Origin: a bacterium
Lineage (GTDB): Bacteria > UBA8248
NCBI GenBank assembly: GCA_022828125.1
Contig: JAJEJD010000020.1
Coordinates: 248,001 to 312,000, forward strand
Length of the DNA stretch: 64,000 nt
Direction of reading: 5' to 3'
Shown: positions 19,211-27,543 of the stretch, in pieces
How positions within the stretch are numbered: position 1 is the stretch's first letter
How the letters are laid out: every line of letters starts with the position of its first letter
Notes under the pieces: model-generated
Database searches by the model: none
Told to the model about the DNA's origin: nothing
The model's input: the letters and a program-made list of their open reading frames with translations, nothing else
Program-made: the position numbers and the translations under genes

Positions 19211-19996
19211 CTATCCCGCGGTGTAACCGCCGTCGGCATAAAGAATGTGGCCGGTGTAGAAGTCGGACGCGCGCGATGCGAGGAACAGGAGGGGCCCGGC
19301 CAGGTCTTCGGGTTCGCCCAATCGGCCTTTCGGGACCCGGCTCACGATGTTCTCACGGGTCTTCACCGCCTCGGGCGCGTCGGTGAACATCCAGTCCGTG
19401 AGCACCGAGCGGAAAACGGTCGGCCCGACCGCGTTGACGGTGATCCCCGTCGGCCCCAGTTCGCAGGCGAGCGCCTTCGTGATCCCGTCGACCGCCGCTT
19501 TGGAGGCGCAATAGGCGGTGTAGCCCGCCGGGTGGCCGAGAATCCCGCGCGTGGAGGAGACGAGGACGATCTTGCCGCCGTCTCCCTGCGCCTTCATCCG
19601 CCGCGTCGCGGCGCGGGCCAGAAGCCAGGATTGCGTGACGTTGGCATCCATGACGTCTGCGAACGCATCGGGCGCCATCTCCTCGATCATCCCTACCCTG
19701 TTGATGCCCGACGCGACGACCAGTATGTCCAGGCGGCCATAGGCCTCGACGGCCTTCTCCACCATGGCATCGGCCACCGCCTCGGTTTCGGGGCGCGCGT
19801 TCACCGCCACAACCTCGGCCCCAAGTTCGCGGCACTCGCCCGCGACGGACTCTAAAGCCTCCGCATTGCCGGCGGCCAGCGTGAGGCGGCACCCGGCCCC
19901 GGCCAGCGTCCGCGCGGCGACCGCCCCGAATGCGCCCGAAGCACCTGTGATGAGCGCGGATTTTCCGCTTACGTCAAAAAGTTCCGAGGGTTTCAT
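19211..19996 (-). CDS. SDR-family oxidoreductase, first gene of the grd operon
   Basis: This 261-residue short-chain dehydrogenase starts MKPSELFDVSGKSALITGASGAFGAVAA (TGxxxGxG cofactor motif). It has the catalytic YTAYCASK (YxxxK), a Ser in VLVSSTRG and the C-terminal GHILYADGGYTAG. The ATG at 19996 is chosen because it is where SDR homology begins; the long upstream extension runs through repeats. No good ribosome site is visible. Its 54-nt gap to grdC suggests co-transcription, so it may prepare or use the substrate or product of the reductase-like complex (inference). Confidence 0.85.
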   Translation of the reverse strand: MKPSELFDVSGKSALITGASGAFGAVAARTLAGAGCRLTLAAGNAEALESVAGECRELGAEVVAVNARPETEAVADAMVEKAVEAYGRLDILVVASGINRVGMIEEMAPDAFADVMDANVTQSWLLARAATRRMKAQGDGGKIVLVSSTRGILGHPAGYTAYCASKAAVDGITKALACELGPTGITVNAVGPTVFRSVLTDWMFTDAPEAVKTRENIVSRVPKGRLGEPEDLAGPLLFLASRASDFYTGHILYADGGYTAG

Positions 19997-20145
19997 AATA
20001 TGGCGTCCGAATGGGGGATCACGACGGGCGTCCCGCAGGCGTGAGAGAAGATTCCGTATGCCCCATGCTAGGTATCGAGGGGGTGTAGTGTCAAGAATGG
20101 GGGGCTTATCCATTCCATGGGTCAGACCCGACCGATTGAGGTTTT

Positions 20146-20203
20146 GTAGGGACAGGCCCCCGTGCCTGTCCTGACGAGGGCGGGCACAGGGGCCCGCCCC
20201 TAC
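20146..20203. repeat. GTAGGG...CCCTAC dispersed inverted repeat
   Basis: The unit begins GTAGGGACAGGCCCCCGTGC and ends GGGCCCGCCCCTAC, with imperfect complementarity between the two halves. Related units occur at 20230-20257, 21893-21947, about 23411-23433 and 35669-35768, always between genes. Confidence 0.75.
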
Positions 20204-20229
20204 GCCATTTCGGTTTGTGGAGGTTTTGA

Positions 20230-20257
20230 GTAGGGGCAGGTCGCGACCTGTCCCTAC
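20230..20257. repeat. 28-nt GTAGGG palindrome
   Basis: A near-perfect 28-nt palindrome: GTAGGGGCAGGTCG followed by CGACCTGTCCCTAC, with a single G-T mismatch. It is the most compact copy of the repeat family in this window. Confidence 0.8.
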
Positions 20258-20387
20258 AGGTAATCGGCTACGCCGGACTCGCTTTCCGCGCCGGCTCCGC
20301 CGACAATGCGGTGAATTCACCCTCATCCGGCGCATTCGCCGGAATGACCCGCTTCCGTGGCGAACGCTATTGTCGTCAGCACCCCTG

Positions 20388-21704
20388 TCAGACGACCTCG
20401 ACCCAGGTCTTCATGCCCGACGCCTGGTGGGCCAGCGTGTGGCAGTGGATCAGCCACTTGCCGGGGTTGTCGAACACGCAGAGCACGTCCCGCCTCCGGC
20501 GCGGGTCTACCAGGGTGGTGTCGCGGTAATGGCCGGGCACACCGTTCTCGTCGAGTTCGTGGAAGTGGTGGCCGTGGATGTGGATGCCGTGCGGGAAGGC
20601 GGTGTCGTTTTGCATCGTGATCAGCGCCGTTTCGCCGCGCTCGAAGCGCTGCCAAGGCGCGCGCGGCAGGCCGGAGCGGCCGTTGAAGGCCCAGAAATCC
20701 CCGCCGCGCATCATGCCCATCATGCCCATCCGGCTCATCGCGCCGCCCTGCATGGCGAGCGTCAGCCGCCGCGCCCTTTTGCGATCGGGCGCCGGGGCGG
20801 CGTGCGGCGGAAGCGGCGCGACCGGGGTTTTGACGGGCGCGGGGTTCGCGCCTTCCGCCTCTATTTTGCCGAGTTCGTAGGCTCCCTCCCGAATCAACAT
20901 GTCGAAGGTGACGGGCTCCGCCACGTCGAGGATGACGTCGGTCCGCTGCGCGGGGGCGAGGACGAGTTCGCCGAGCGGCTCGGGCGACGCGAGCGGCATG
21001 CCGTCATGCGCCACGACCTTGCCCGCGCCGCCCGAGATCCGCAACGGGAAAATCCGGGCCGTCGCCGTGTTGATCAGCCGCAGGCGAACCCGGTCGCCGC
21101 GCCTTACCGTTTCGCGCGAGACGAGCGCGCGCGCGAAGTTGCCGATCCGCCCGTCATGGGAGAAGTCGTGCCGGTTGCCGAAATTCGCGCGCAATTCGCC
21201 GCCGCGCGTGAGACGCCAGTCGTCGAGAACCACCGTGATGTCGCGGTCGACTCGCGGGGGGTCGCGCTCCTCGACGATGAGGGGGCCGTAGAGCCCCTTC
21301 GCCACCTGTTCCCATGAGCGCTCGTGCGAGTGGTACCAGTAGGTGCCGGGACGGGATACGTCGAAGGCGTAGTCGAACGCTCCGCCCGGCTCAACCGCCG
21401 CCTGGGTGAGGCCCGGCACCCCGTCCATCGCGTTGTCGATGTGGATGCCGTGCCAGTGGATGGCGGAAGCGCTGTCGATCCCGTTCTCGAAGTTGACGAC
21501 GATCCGGCCGCCCTGACGAGCGCGGATTTCGGGGCCCGGCGTCGACCCGTTGAACCCGAGCATGCGCGTCACCCCTTGCCCCTCAGGCAGGAGGCGGGCG
21601 GTGACGGGCTCAGCCTTGAGACGGAAACCTGCGGGCGCCGCCCATCCGGTAGCTGGCGTCAGCGCCGTCGCCGCCAACGCTACAAGAAATTCCCTGCGTT
21701 TCAT
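20388..21704 (-). CDS. Tat-exported multicopper oxidase
   Basis: This 438-residue three-domain laccase-like oxidase starts with a Tat signal (MKRREFLVALAATALTPATGWA). Copper-site motifs are visible in order: HWHGIHID, WYHSHE, HGIHIHGHHFHEL and HCHTLAHQASGM, the last giving the type-1 Cys and an axial Met. A Met-rich loop (SRMGMMGMM, about residue 320) is like those in cuprous or copper-tolerance oxidases. It couples substrate oxidation to O2 reduction in the periplasm, so the host meets oxygen. ATG 21704 has AGGAG 7 nt upstream. Confidence 0.93.
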   Translation of the reverse strand: MKRREFLVALAATALTPATGWAAPAGFRLKAEPVTARLLPEGQGVTRMLGFNGSTPGPEIRARQGGRIVVNFENGIDSASAIHWHGIHIDNAMDGVPGLTQAAVEPGGAFDYAFDVSRPGTYWYHSHERSWEQVAKGLYGPLIVEERDPPRVDRDITVVLDDWRLTRGGELRANFGNRHDFSHDGRIGNFARALVSRETVRRGDRVRLRLINTATARIFPLRISGGAGKVVAHDGMPLASPEPLGELVLAPAQRTDVILDVAEPVTFDMLIREGAYELGKIEAEGANPAPVKTPVAPLPPHAAPAPDRKRARRLTLAMQGGAMSRMGMMGMMRGGDFWAFNGRSGLPRAPWQRFERGETALITMQNDTAFPHGIHIHGHHFHELDENGVPGHYRDTTLVDPRRRRDVLCVFDNPGKWLIHCHTLAHQASGMKTWVEVV

Positions 21705-21892
21705 GTTCGATCTCCTGGATACGAGTTTCCAGCGGCGGGACAATAATATCTCCCGCGCCGCGCGGCGGCAAGATTGTCAGTAATACCCGGAGAATGAGGC
21801 TTTGTCTCGGCCCATGCGGCAAGTGACACCGCCCCTCCGGCGCACGCCGAAATAACAGCAAGAACAAACCTGGCTATAGGGGAAATCAAGAT

Positions 21893-21947
21893 TGCAGGGA
21901 CAGGTAGCGACCTGTGGGGCAACCCCGAGGAGGGGTTTGCCCCTGCG
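21893..21947. repeat. GTAGGG-family intergenic repeat copy
   Basis: Begins GCAGGGACAGGTAGCGACCT and ends GGGGTTTGCCCCTGC, with complementary ends. It is a diverged copy of the repeats at 20146-20257, here between the multicopper oxidase and an MmgE/PrpD gene. Confidence 0.65.
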
Positions 21948-21980
21948 GGTGATCGATTACGCGGGTCCCGCCTCCTCCAC

Positions 21981-23357
21981 CTACCCCGCCAGCATGGCGG
22001 TGAGACGGGTAAGGTCGTCCGCCTCATCGAGCCCCCGCCAGGCGTCCCAGGCGGCTTCGGCCTTTCCTTCGGGAAGGTCGGCGGCGCACTCTAAAAATTT
22101 TTCCTTGAGTTCGAACTCGCTCAGGGGGTTTTCGACGTGTCCGCGTGCGCGGGCGAAAAAGCGAGAAAGTTCGCGCCCGTCGTTGAGCTTAATCCAGACT
22201 TCGGCCGCCTCGGTCTCGGGGTCCTCGCGCGCCATCTTCTCGTCGAGCTCGAACGCCACGCGCTTCTGGAGCGCAGCTACCTCGGGCCGCGCGACGCTGT
22301 CTTCCTCGAACTGGCGGATGCCCACCTTGCGGTCCACGAGGGCGGAGGCAAGACAGAACGGCATGGAGAATTTCCCCTCTAAGCCCGTCGTCGCCTCCTT
22401 GTAGCGCAGGACTTTCAGCGTCATGGTCGATGCGCGCGCGCCCAGGGCCGCCACGTCGGCGACCGCGATGTCTTCTTTGGTCACCAGGTCGAGCATGGCG
22501 TCGATCCCCGGATGCGTCATCGCGCAGCAGGGGTGAATCTTCACGCAGACGCCCTCTTCGATGTCCCAGGGCTGTCCCCATGGGGCGACCGCGCTTTCCC
22601 AGTCCGCGAATTCATGCGACGCGGGCCCGATTTCCTCCGCCGCCATGGCCGCCGTGAAGCCCGTCTCCAGCGTATCTTCGGCCGCCGTGAAGCCGTCCTC
22701 GGCGAGTTTCGCCGCCACGAGGCCCGCCCGCGCGGACTGGCCCGCGTGGAATGGCTTGGTCATCGTGCCGAAATTCGAGACCAGCCCCGCCGAGCCGCTC
22801 GCGCCCAGGCTCAGGGCGTTCCGCGTCTGTTCCTCATCCAGTCCCAGCAGGTACGCGCAGGCGCCCGCCACGCCGACGGATCCCAACGTGGCCGTGGCGT
22901 GAAAGCCCCGGCGGTAATGGCGGGGGTTCACCGCGCGGCCCAGGACATGCAGCAGCTCGAAACCGACCGTATAGGCTTCCAGGACCCGTGCGCCGCCGAT
23001 TTCCCGCTCTTCGGCCAGCGCGATGAGGGCGGGCACCAGGGTGACGCTCGGGTGGCCCAGCATCACGAAATCCACGTCGTCGTAATCAAGCGCATGGCCC
23101 GCCGTGCCGTTCACGAAGGCGGCCCAGGAGGCGCTCGTGCGCCCCGTCGTGCCGATAAGCCGCGCTATGGGCGCGCCGCCCTCGGCGACCGCCAGCCGAT
23201 GCGCCAACCGCGCGCAATCATCTCCCCGGCCCGCCAGAATCACGCCCAGGGTGTCGAGGACGGCGTTTCTCGCCCCCGCGCGGGCCGCATCGCCCACGTC
23301 GGGGGGAAGGACCGCTGCGATTCTTTTCGCCAGCTCTCTTGTGGCCGGGTATGTCAT
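21981..23357 (-). CDS. MmgE/PrpD family protein (copy 2)
   Basis: This 458-residue protein has family features GTAGHALDYDDVDF, GFELLHVLGRAVNPRHYRRGFHATATLG, SGSAGLVSNFGTMTKPFHAGQSA and the C-terminal-domain start VCVKIHPCCAMTHPGIDA. It is the most divergent of the four copies in the last motif (others have KPYxCC). AAGGAG lies 10 nt upstream of ATG 23357. It is downstream of leuA on the same strand but separated by leuA's terminator. Confidence 0.85.
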   Translation of the reverse strand: MTYPATRELAKRIAAVLPPDVGDAARAGARNAVLDTLGVILAGRGDDCARLAHRLAVAEGGAPIARLIGTTGRTSASWAAFVNGTAGHALDYDDVDFVMLGHPSVTLVPALIALAEEREIGGARVLEAYTVGFELLHVLGRAVNPRHYRRGFHATATLGSVGVAGACAYLLGLDEEQTRNALSLGASGSAGLVSNFGTMTKPFHAGQSARAGLVAAKLAEDGFTAAEDTLETGFTAAMAAEEIGPASHEFADWESAVAPWGQPWDIEEGVCVKIHPCCAMTHPGIDAMLDLVTKEDIAVADVAALGARASTMTLKVLRYKEATTGLEGKFSMPFCLASALVDRKVGIRQFEEDSVARPEVAALQKRVAFELDEKMAREDPETEAAEVWIKLNDGRELSRFFARARGHVENPLSEFELKEKFLECAADLPEGKAEAAWDAWRGLDEADDLTRLTAMLAG

Positions 23358-23463
23358 GGAGAGAATCTCCTTGGGTGCGGGTGAACTCGTGGCAGAAAAC
23401 TCAGATGGTCCGGCACGGGGGCCGGCCCCTACAGGTGCTCTTCAACCGGTTCGTAAAAATCGC

Positions 23464-23489
23464 GGGCGGCCCCCTGGAGAGGGCCGCCC
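23464..23489 (-). terminator. Rho-independent terminator of leuA
   Basis: Ten nucleotides past the leuA stop, an 8-bp perfect stem GGGCGGCC/GGCCGCCC with a 10-nt loop is followed on the minus strand by GCGATTTTTACG. Flanking AAAATCG/CGATTTT bases extend the pairing. Confidence 0.85.
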
Positions 23490-23499
23490 CGATTTTACG

Positions 23500-25143
23500 T
23501 CAAATGCCGCGCGGGCGCTCGGCGGGCGCTTTCGCCTTGCGCCCCCTGCCTGCGGGTTTACGCATATCTTCGGTAAGCTTGAACTTGTTCACCGCGTTGA
23601 CGAAGGCCTTGGCGCCCGCCTCGACCGTGTCGGGGCTCGTGGCGTGGCCCGCTATCTGCAAGTTGCCCTCGAACTCCACCATGATGTTCACCTCGGCGAG
23701 CGCGTCGCGGCCCCGCGTGACGGCGTTCACCGAGAAATCCGCCAGGCGGCATTCGATGCCCACCACACGGCAGATGGCGTTGATGGCCGCGTCCACGGGG
23801 CCGTTGCCCTGGCTCACTTCGGAGAACTCCGCCTCGCCCTGTCTGATCCGCACCGTGGCCGTGGAGGCCGGCTGCGTGCCCGTGGAGGATGTGACCTGGA
23901 GGAACTCGAGGTTGTAGTAGTTCTCCCCGCCCTCGGCGCGGTTTTGCTGCAAGAGCGCGATCAAGTCCTCGTCGTAGACCTCTTTTTTCTTGTCCGCGAG
24001 ATCGATAAAGCGCGGGTAGATGGCCGTGATGTCCTCGCGCGACATCTTGAAGCCGAGTTGCTCGTAGCGCTTCCGCAAGCCCGCGCGCCCCGAGTGCTTG
24101 CCGAGAACGAGCGTGTTCGAGGGCCTGCCCACGGACTTGGGCGTCATAATCTCATAAGTGATGGCCTTCGAGATCACCCCGTGCTGGTGGATGCCCGCCT
24201 CGTGCGCGAAGGCGTTCTTGCCCACCACCGCCTTGTTGGGCTGTACGGGCACGCCCGTCATGGAAGTCAGGAGCCTGCTCGTGGGGTAGATCTCGCGCGT
24301 CTTGATGCCGGATTTGTAGTTGAGCTCGTCGCGTCGCGTGGCGATGGCCATCACGAATTCCTCGAGCGAGGCGTTGCCCGCCCGCTCGCCGATGCCGTTG
24401 ATGGTGCACTCCACCTGCCGCACGCCGGATTCGATGGCCACGATGCTGTTCGCCACCGCGAGGCCCAGGTCGTCGTGACAGTGCGCGCTGAAGACCACCT
24501 CGTCATAGCTCGGCACCTTCTCGAAGATGTGCTCCCAGAAGCGCTTGAACTCGCTGGGGATTATGTAGCCCACCGTATCGGGGAGGTTGATGGTCGTCGC
24601 TCCCTCCTCGATGGCGATCTTCACCGTCTCTGCCAGGAAATCCCAGTCCGAGCGCGTCGCGTCCTCCGCACTCCACTCCACGTCCTTGCAGAGTTTTCGC
24701 GCATGGCGCACCGAGGCGGCGATCTCCTTCAGGAGTTGTGCGCGCGTCATCTTGAGCTTGTGCTTGAGGTGAATGTCCGACGTGGCGATGAAGGTGTGGA
24801 TCCTGGGCTTTTTCGCGTGGCGCACCGCCTCCCAGCAGCGGTCGATGTCCTCGCGCGCCGAGCGCGAAAGGCCCGCGACGCTCGTCTTCGTCACCGCCTT
24901 GGCCACGTCGCGCACCGATTCGAACTCATCGTTCGACGCGATGGGAAAGCCGGCTTCGATGATGTCCACGCCCAGTTTTTCGAGCTGGAGCGCCATCTGC
25001 ACCTTCTGGAAATGATCCATGCTGCAGCCGGGCGACTGCTCCCCGTCCCTGAGCGTGGTGTCGAAAATACGGATTCTGTTCGAGGCCCTGCTTCTGGATT
25101 GTTTCTTTCGTACTGCCGTGGCTCCTCTCGCCATGGGTTCCAT
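23500..25143 (-). CDS. leuA: 2-isopropylmalate synthase
   Basis: LeuA condenses acetyl-CoA and 2-oxoisovalerate in leucine synthesis. This 547-residue protein has the DRE-TIM start IRIFDTTLRDGEQSPGCSM, the HCHDDLGLAVANS metal motif, NGIGERAGNASLEE and NAFAHEAGIHQHGV. A C-terminal LeuA regulatory dimer domain (about 400-525, VTSSTGTQPASTATV and GNGPVDAAINAI) follows. A basic tail ends the protein. The regulatory domain suggests leucine feedback. A predicted promoter lies about 270-300 nt upstream and a terminator follows directly. Confidence 0.96.
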   Translation of the reverse strand: MEPMARGATAVRKKQSRSRASNRIRIFDTTLRDGEQSPGCSMDHFQKVQMALQLEKLGVDIIEAGFPIASNDEFESVRDVAKAVTKTSVAGLSRSAREDIDRCWEAVRHAKKPRIHTFIATSDIHLKHKLKMTRAQLLKEIAASVRHARKLCKDVEWSAEDATRSDWDFLAETVKIAIEEGATTINLPDTVGYIIPSEFKRFWEHIFEKVPSYDEVVFSAHCHDDLGLAVANSIVAIESGVRQVECTINGIGERAGNASLEEFVMAIATRRDELNYKSGIKTREIYPTSRLLTSMTGVPVQPNKAVVGKNAFAHEAGIHQHGVISKAITYEIMTPKSVGRPSNTLVLGKHSGRAGLRKRYEQLGFKMSREDITAIYPRFIDLADKKKEVYDEDLIALLQQNRAEGGENYYNLEFLQVTSSTGTQPASTATVRIRQGEAEFSEVSQGNGPVDAAINAICRVVGIECRLADFSVNAVTRGRDALAEVNIMVEFEGNLQIAGHATSPDTVEAGAKAFVNAVNKFKLTEDMRKPAGRGRKAKAPAERPRGI

Positions 25144-25519
25144 GCTCCTCAGGAATTTCTATGTTTTCGTGAATGTGCGCCTTGAGCGGAACGCCGGGTT
25201 TTCGTGTGTGATGGGGCGCTTGCGCGCAAGACGGGTGACCGTGCTGGTTTCCTAAGAAGCCAGTGGATGGCGGGGCGTCTTGAACACGCCCCAGGACCTC
25301 CTGCGATCCTGATGACTCATCGAATCAATACTCCATATCGATCCATCAGACGCGAGGCTGCGCGGCCCGATGGGCGGAGATCACGCAAGTCCTCGCAAAA
25401 GCAACACCGATCTTATGGGTCAAGCGCGCGCCGAGGTCAAGTCCCCTTTTTCGTTTTTTTTCGATTTTTCGGCCTCGACGCCCTGAACGCCAAGGCTGAA
25501 TCACACACGAAACGGGGTT
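25144..25519. other. leuA leader region and left junction of the mobile remnant
   Basis: No gene is seen. On the minus strand a predicted promoter (25412-25440) precedes a leader of about 260 nt. The leader includes a 7-bp hairpin GGGGCGT/ACGCCCC (25272-25292) with no U-run, so it is not a simple terminator. I found no leucine-rich leader peptide and no T-box consensus. The sequence from about 25440 rightward loses the high GC of the flanks. Confidence 0.45.
25412..25440 (-). promoter_or_regulatory. Predicted sigma70 promoter for leuA
   Basis: On the minus strand TTGACC (25435-25440) and CATAAG (25412-25417) are spaced 17 nt. The -35 is 5/6 and the -10 is 4/6 to consensus. It lies about 270 nt upstream of the leuA start. 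Confidence 0.4.
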
Positions 25520-25861
25520 GTACAACAAGTTCTGATTTCCTGATTCGGCGCATGGAGCCGACCAGGGAAGGGGGTCTGCTTCCAGCACTCACTCTTCGGC
25601 GAGTGCCTTCATGGCGGCGAGGCGGCATCCGCCGGCGACGACGGCGCAGCGCTCGATAGAAGCCTGCCCCGGACCCGATCCGGGGTCTTCTCCGGGGTGC
25701 TCTACCCTGACGATCAGGTTCTCCAGCAGGTCGTGGGCAGCGATGGAGGCCTTGAGCTCCGCGAAAAAAGCAGGGTCGGGCGGGGTCTTGCGGACGTTCT
25801 CCGGCGCGAGTTCCAGCCGGTCGAGCGGGATGGAACGGATAAGCGGTTCAGCCTGAGCCAT
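25520..25861 (-). pseudogene. Decayed ParB/RepB-type partition protein
   Basis: The intact part (25589-25861, 90 residues) reads MAQAEPLIRSIPLDRLELAPENVRKT, then FFAELKASIAAHDLLENLIVRV and VVAGGCRLAAMKALAEE. This is the N-terminal ParB/Srx-like domain of plasmid or integrative-element ParB proteins, with GGxRRLAA changed to GGCRLAA. A TGA then interrupts the frame, and VLEADPLP follows, matching the usual continuation of such proteins (EGVLxADHPVP). After that, similarity is lost. It is therefore a nonsense-truncated relic and not a selenoprotein. It marks the left part of a mobile remnant. Confidence 0.65.
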
Positions 25862-26283
25862 ATGAATCTCCTCCTGTGGATGTGATGGGAACGTGCCGGG
25901 AACCCTCTCGGGCTTCCCGACTCCGCCCTCGCCTCGCTCGACTTTGCCTCTTAGGGGCGCAGTGCGTGCTGAGGGGGTATCTCGAAATCGGCGTGTCGGT
26001 TAAGGGTGGATGGTTTACAAGGATTGTCGTTGGACGCGCATGGGTTTTTCCCGCGGAATTGGTCGACAAGACGCCAAAGCCTGAAGTACATTTCTTTGTT
26101 CCGTGTTTCGCAGGTACAATTTTATCCACCGTTGCAAAGTGTCCAGCCGGAAAATGGATGCTTCAGTTGTCCTTGCTACGAGAAGAGATTTGAAACTGAG
26201 GCGCAGGCGGGAAAACACCACGAATTCATCGCGTCACCTTTTCGAAGCAAGACGACAAGAACACTATAGTAGGGTGGCGAGTG
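25862..26283. other. Gap upstream of the retron effector with a possible zinc-finger micro-ORF
   Basis: This 420-nt stretch has no confident gene. A plus-strand reading frame from TTG 26132 to TAG 26269 (45 residues) contains NGCFSCPCYEKRFETEAQAGKHHEF. Its Cys pairs followed by His-His could be a small zinc finger, and it ends 12 nt before the effector start. There is no good start codon or ribosome site, so this is weak. The retron promoter probably lies here, but none is clear. Confidence 0.25.
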
Positions 26284-27543
26284 ATGGTTTTTCATGGGAC
26301 GACAATAGTTGATCTTTGGCTTAATCAGTTTGACCGAGAAGATCTCGGTGACGCCAAGCGGCTCCTATACGCGATACGAAACGTGACCGCCGATGAGTTC
26401 CATGACTCCATGACAGACCTCGTTCGAGCACGGGTCGAGGCGGATCCTGGTCCCGTAGGGCTCTTCGTCGAAAGCGAGCGACGAAATTGGAAAGGGCGAC
26501 CGCATCGTCTATTCTCAGAAAAAAGGCGAAAGCATTGGCGTGCTTTTGGGAGTGGGCCTCCTGTGATTGAACCTGCGAGGACCGTGGATCCTGAAGTAGG
26601 AAGCGAGGGAATAATTGCACAGATCGTGTCCGGAGTCTCCCGGCAGGCCAGAACACGTGCTACGATACATCCGAGACCGAAAACGATTAGAAAACGAAAG
26701 ATTAGACGATTCATTCTCGTGACCGATTTCATAGGTAGTGGCGACAGGGCTTACAGGTATCTCGACTCAGCTTGGCGAGTACGTTCTGTTAGAAGTTGGT
26801 GGTCGGCTCGACGATCAAAAGGCATGTCATTCGAGGTAATTGCGTATTCGGCTACCGAAGCTGGCCGCGTAAAGATTGAGGCGCATCCGACTAGGCCAGT
26901 AGTGAACTTTATCGAAGGTTGCCCGACTATAGAGCAGGTTTTTGATTCTCCAGATGTACGGTTGCGTATAAAGAACCTTTGCATTCGCTACGGATCCTTT
27001 AATCCCAACTTTGACCCGCTTGGCTACGGCGGTACAGGTGCGCTGATCACCTTTGCGCATGGAATGCCGAACAACGCACCAGCAATATTCCACAAGCGAA
27101 ATAAATTGAAGGCTAAGCCATGGGCCCCGCTCTATCCTGAGCGGGTCACGTCTGAGCGACGCACCGGTATTGTCGCATTGACCGAGGATTGGGAGGCAAG
27201 CCAGCTAGAACTGCACCGAATTGCGAAAGAAAAAGTGCCTCTGTCTCCAAGTTTTTTGTCAGCACCCTCGGTTATACGAGATGCGGTGCGCGTGTTGCTA
27301 TCGCTGGATCGTGCACCTCGTACAGAAACGGCAATTTCCTCGAGGACGAGTCTTTCGGTTAAGCGCGTTAAGGGTGCTCTCGCACGCAGCCGTAAATATG
27401 GCTGGATCGATGATCATTCCAGGATCACGGACAAGGGCCGTAAAGAGCTAGCACGTCTTGGCGCGTCGGTCCAAAGAGAGATTGAGTTTCAGTCTGCAAG
27501 CATTTATATTCCGCGCTCTCTGAGGGCGCCGCGAGCTGTCTAG
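26284..27543 (+). CDS. Retron-associated phosphoribosyltransferase-like/winged-helix effector
   Basis: This protein of about 419 residues has a phosphoribosyltransferase-like signature RRFILVTDFIGSGDRAYRYL (about 142-162; compare the PRPP-loop VDDxxxTG/SG). An N-terminal helical region precedes it. A C-terminal winged helix-turn-helix (about 335-395: TETAISSRTSLSVKRVKGALARSRKYGWI, then ITDKGRKELARLG) ends the domain order. PRTase-plus-wHTH proteins are known partners of one class of retrons, so a toxic effector held in check by RT-msDNA is a family-based inference. The last codons (SLRAPRAV) coincide with arm a1 of the retron RNA. GC is about 50%, below the flanks, which suggests transfer. 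The start is ATG 26284 or the preceding GTG. Confidence 0.75.
   Translation: MVFHGTTIVDLWLNQFDREDLGDAKRLLYAIRNVTADEFHDSMTDLVRARVEADPGPVGLFVESERRNWKGRPHRLFSEKRRKHWRAFGSGPPVIEPARTVDPEVGSEGIIAQIVSGVSRQARTRATIHPRPKTIRKRKIRRFILVTDFIGSGDRAYRYLDSAWRVRSVRSWWSARRSKGMSFEVIAYSATEAGRVKIEAHPTRPVVNFIEGCPTIEQVFDSPDVRLRIKNLCIRYGSFNPNFDPLGYGGTGALITFAHGMPNNAPAIFHKRNKLKAKPWAPLYPERVTSERRTGIVALTEDWEASQLELHRIAKEKVPLSPSFLSAPSVIRDAVRVLLSLDRAPRTETAISSRTSLSVKRVKGALARSRKYGWIDDHSRITDKGRKELARLGASVQREIEFQSASIYIPRSLRAPRAV

Larger units (their letters stand above)
19997..20387. other. Intergenic region with dispersed GTAGGG-type palindromic repeats
   Basis: No gene is seen in this 390-nt gap. It carries two palindromic repeat units (20146-20203 and 20230-20257, listed separately) and a CCGGAATGAC piece near 20336. 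The promoter of the grd operon should lie between 19997 and about 20140, but I found no convincing -35/-10 pair. Confidence 0.5.

Noticed and set aside
20217-21317. 366-codon plus-strand frame opposite the multicopper oxidase
   Set aside because: Antisense shadow that runs into intergenic repeats; copper motifs on the minus strand are decisive.
23104-25185. 693-codon open frame on the plus strand opposite leuA
   Set aside because: It is the antisense shadow of leuA in high-GC DNA; the translation is Arg/His/Ala-rich with no family motif, while leuA on the minus strand is diagnostic.
25144-25440. T-box or leucine attenuator upstream of leuA
   Set aside because: No T-box AGGGTGGNACCGCG-like sequence and no Leu-rich leader peptide; the leader hairpin lacks a U-run.
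25589-25591. TGA in the ParB-like frame as a fourth selenocysteine codon
   Set aside because: The position is Gly in relatives, no SECIS-like hairpin follows and similarity fades soon after, so it is a nonsense mutation.
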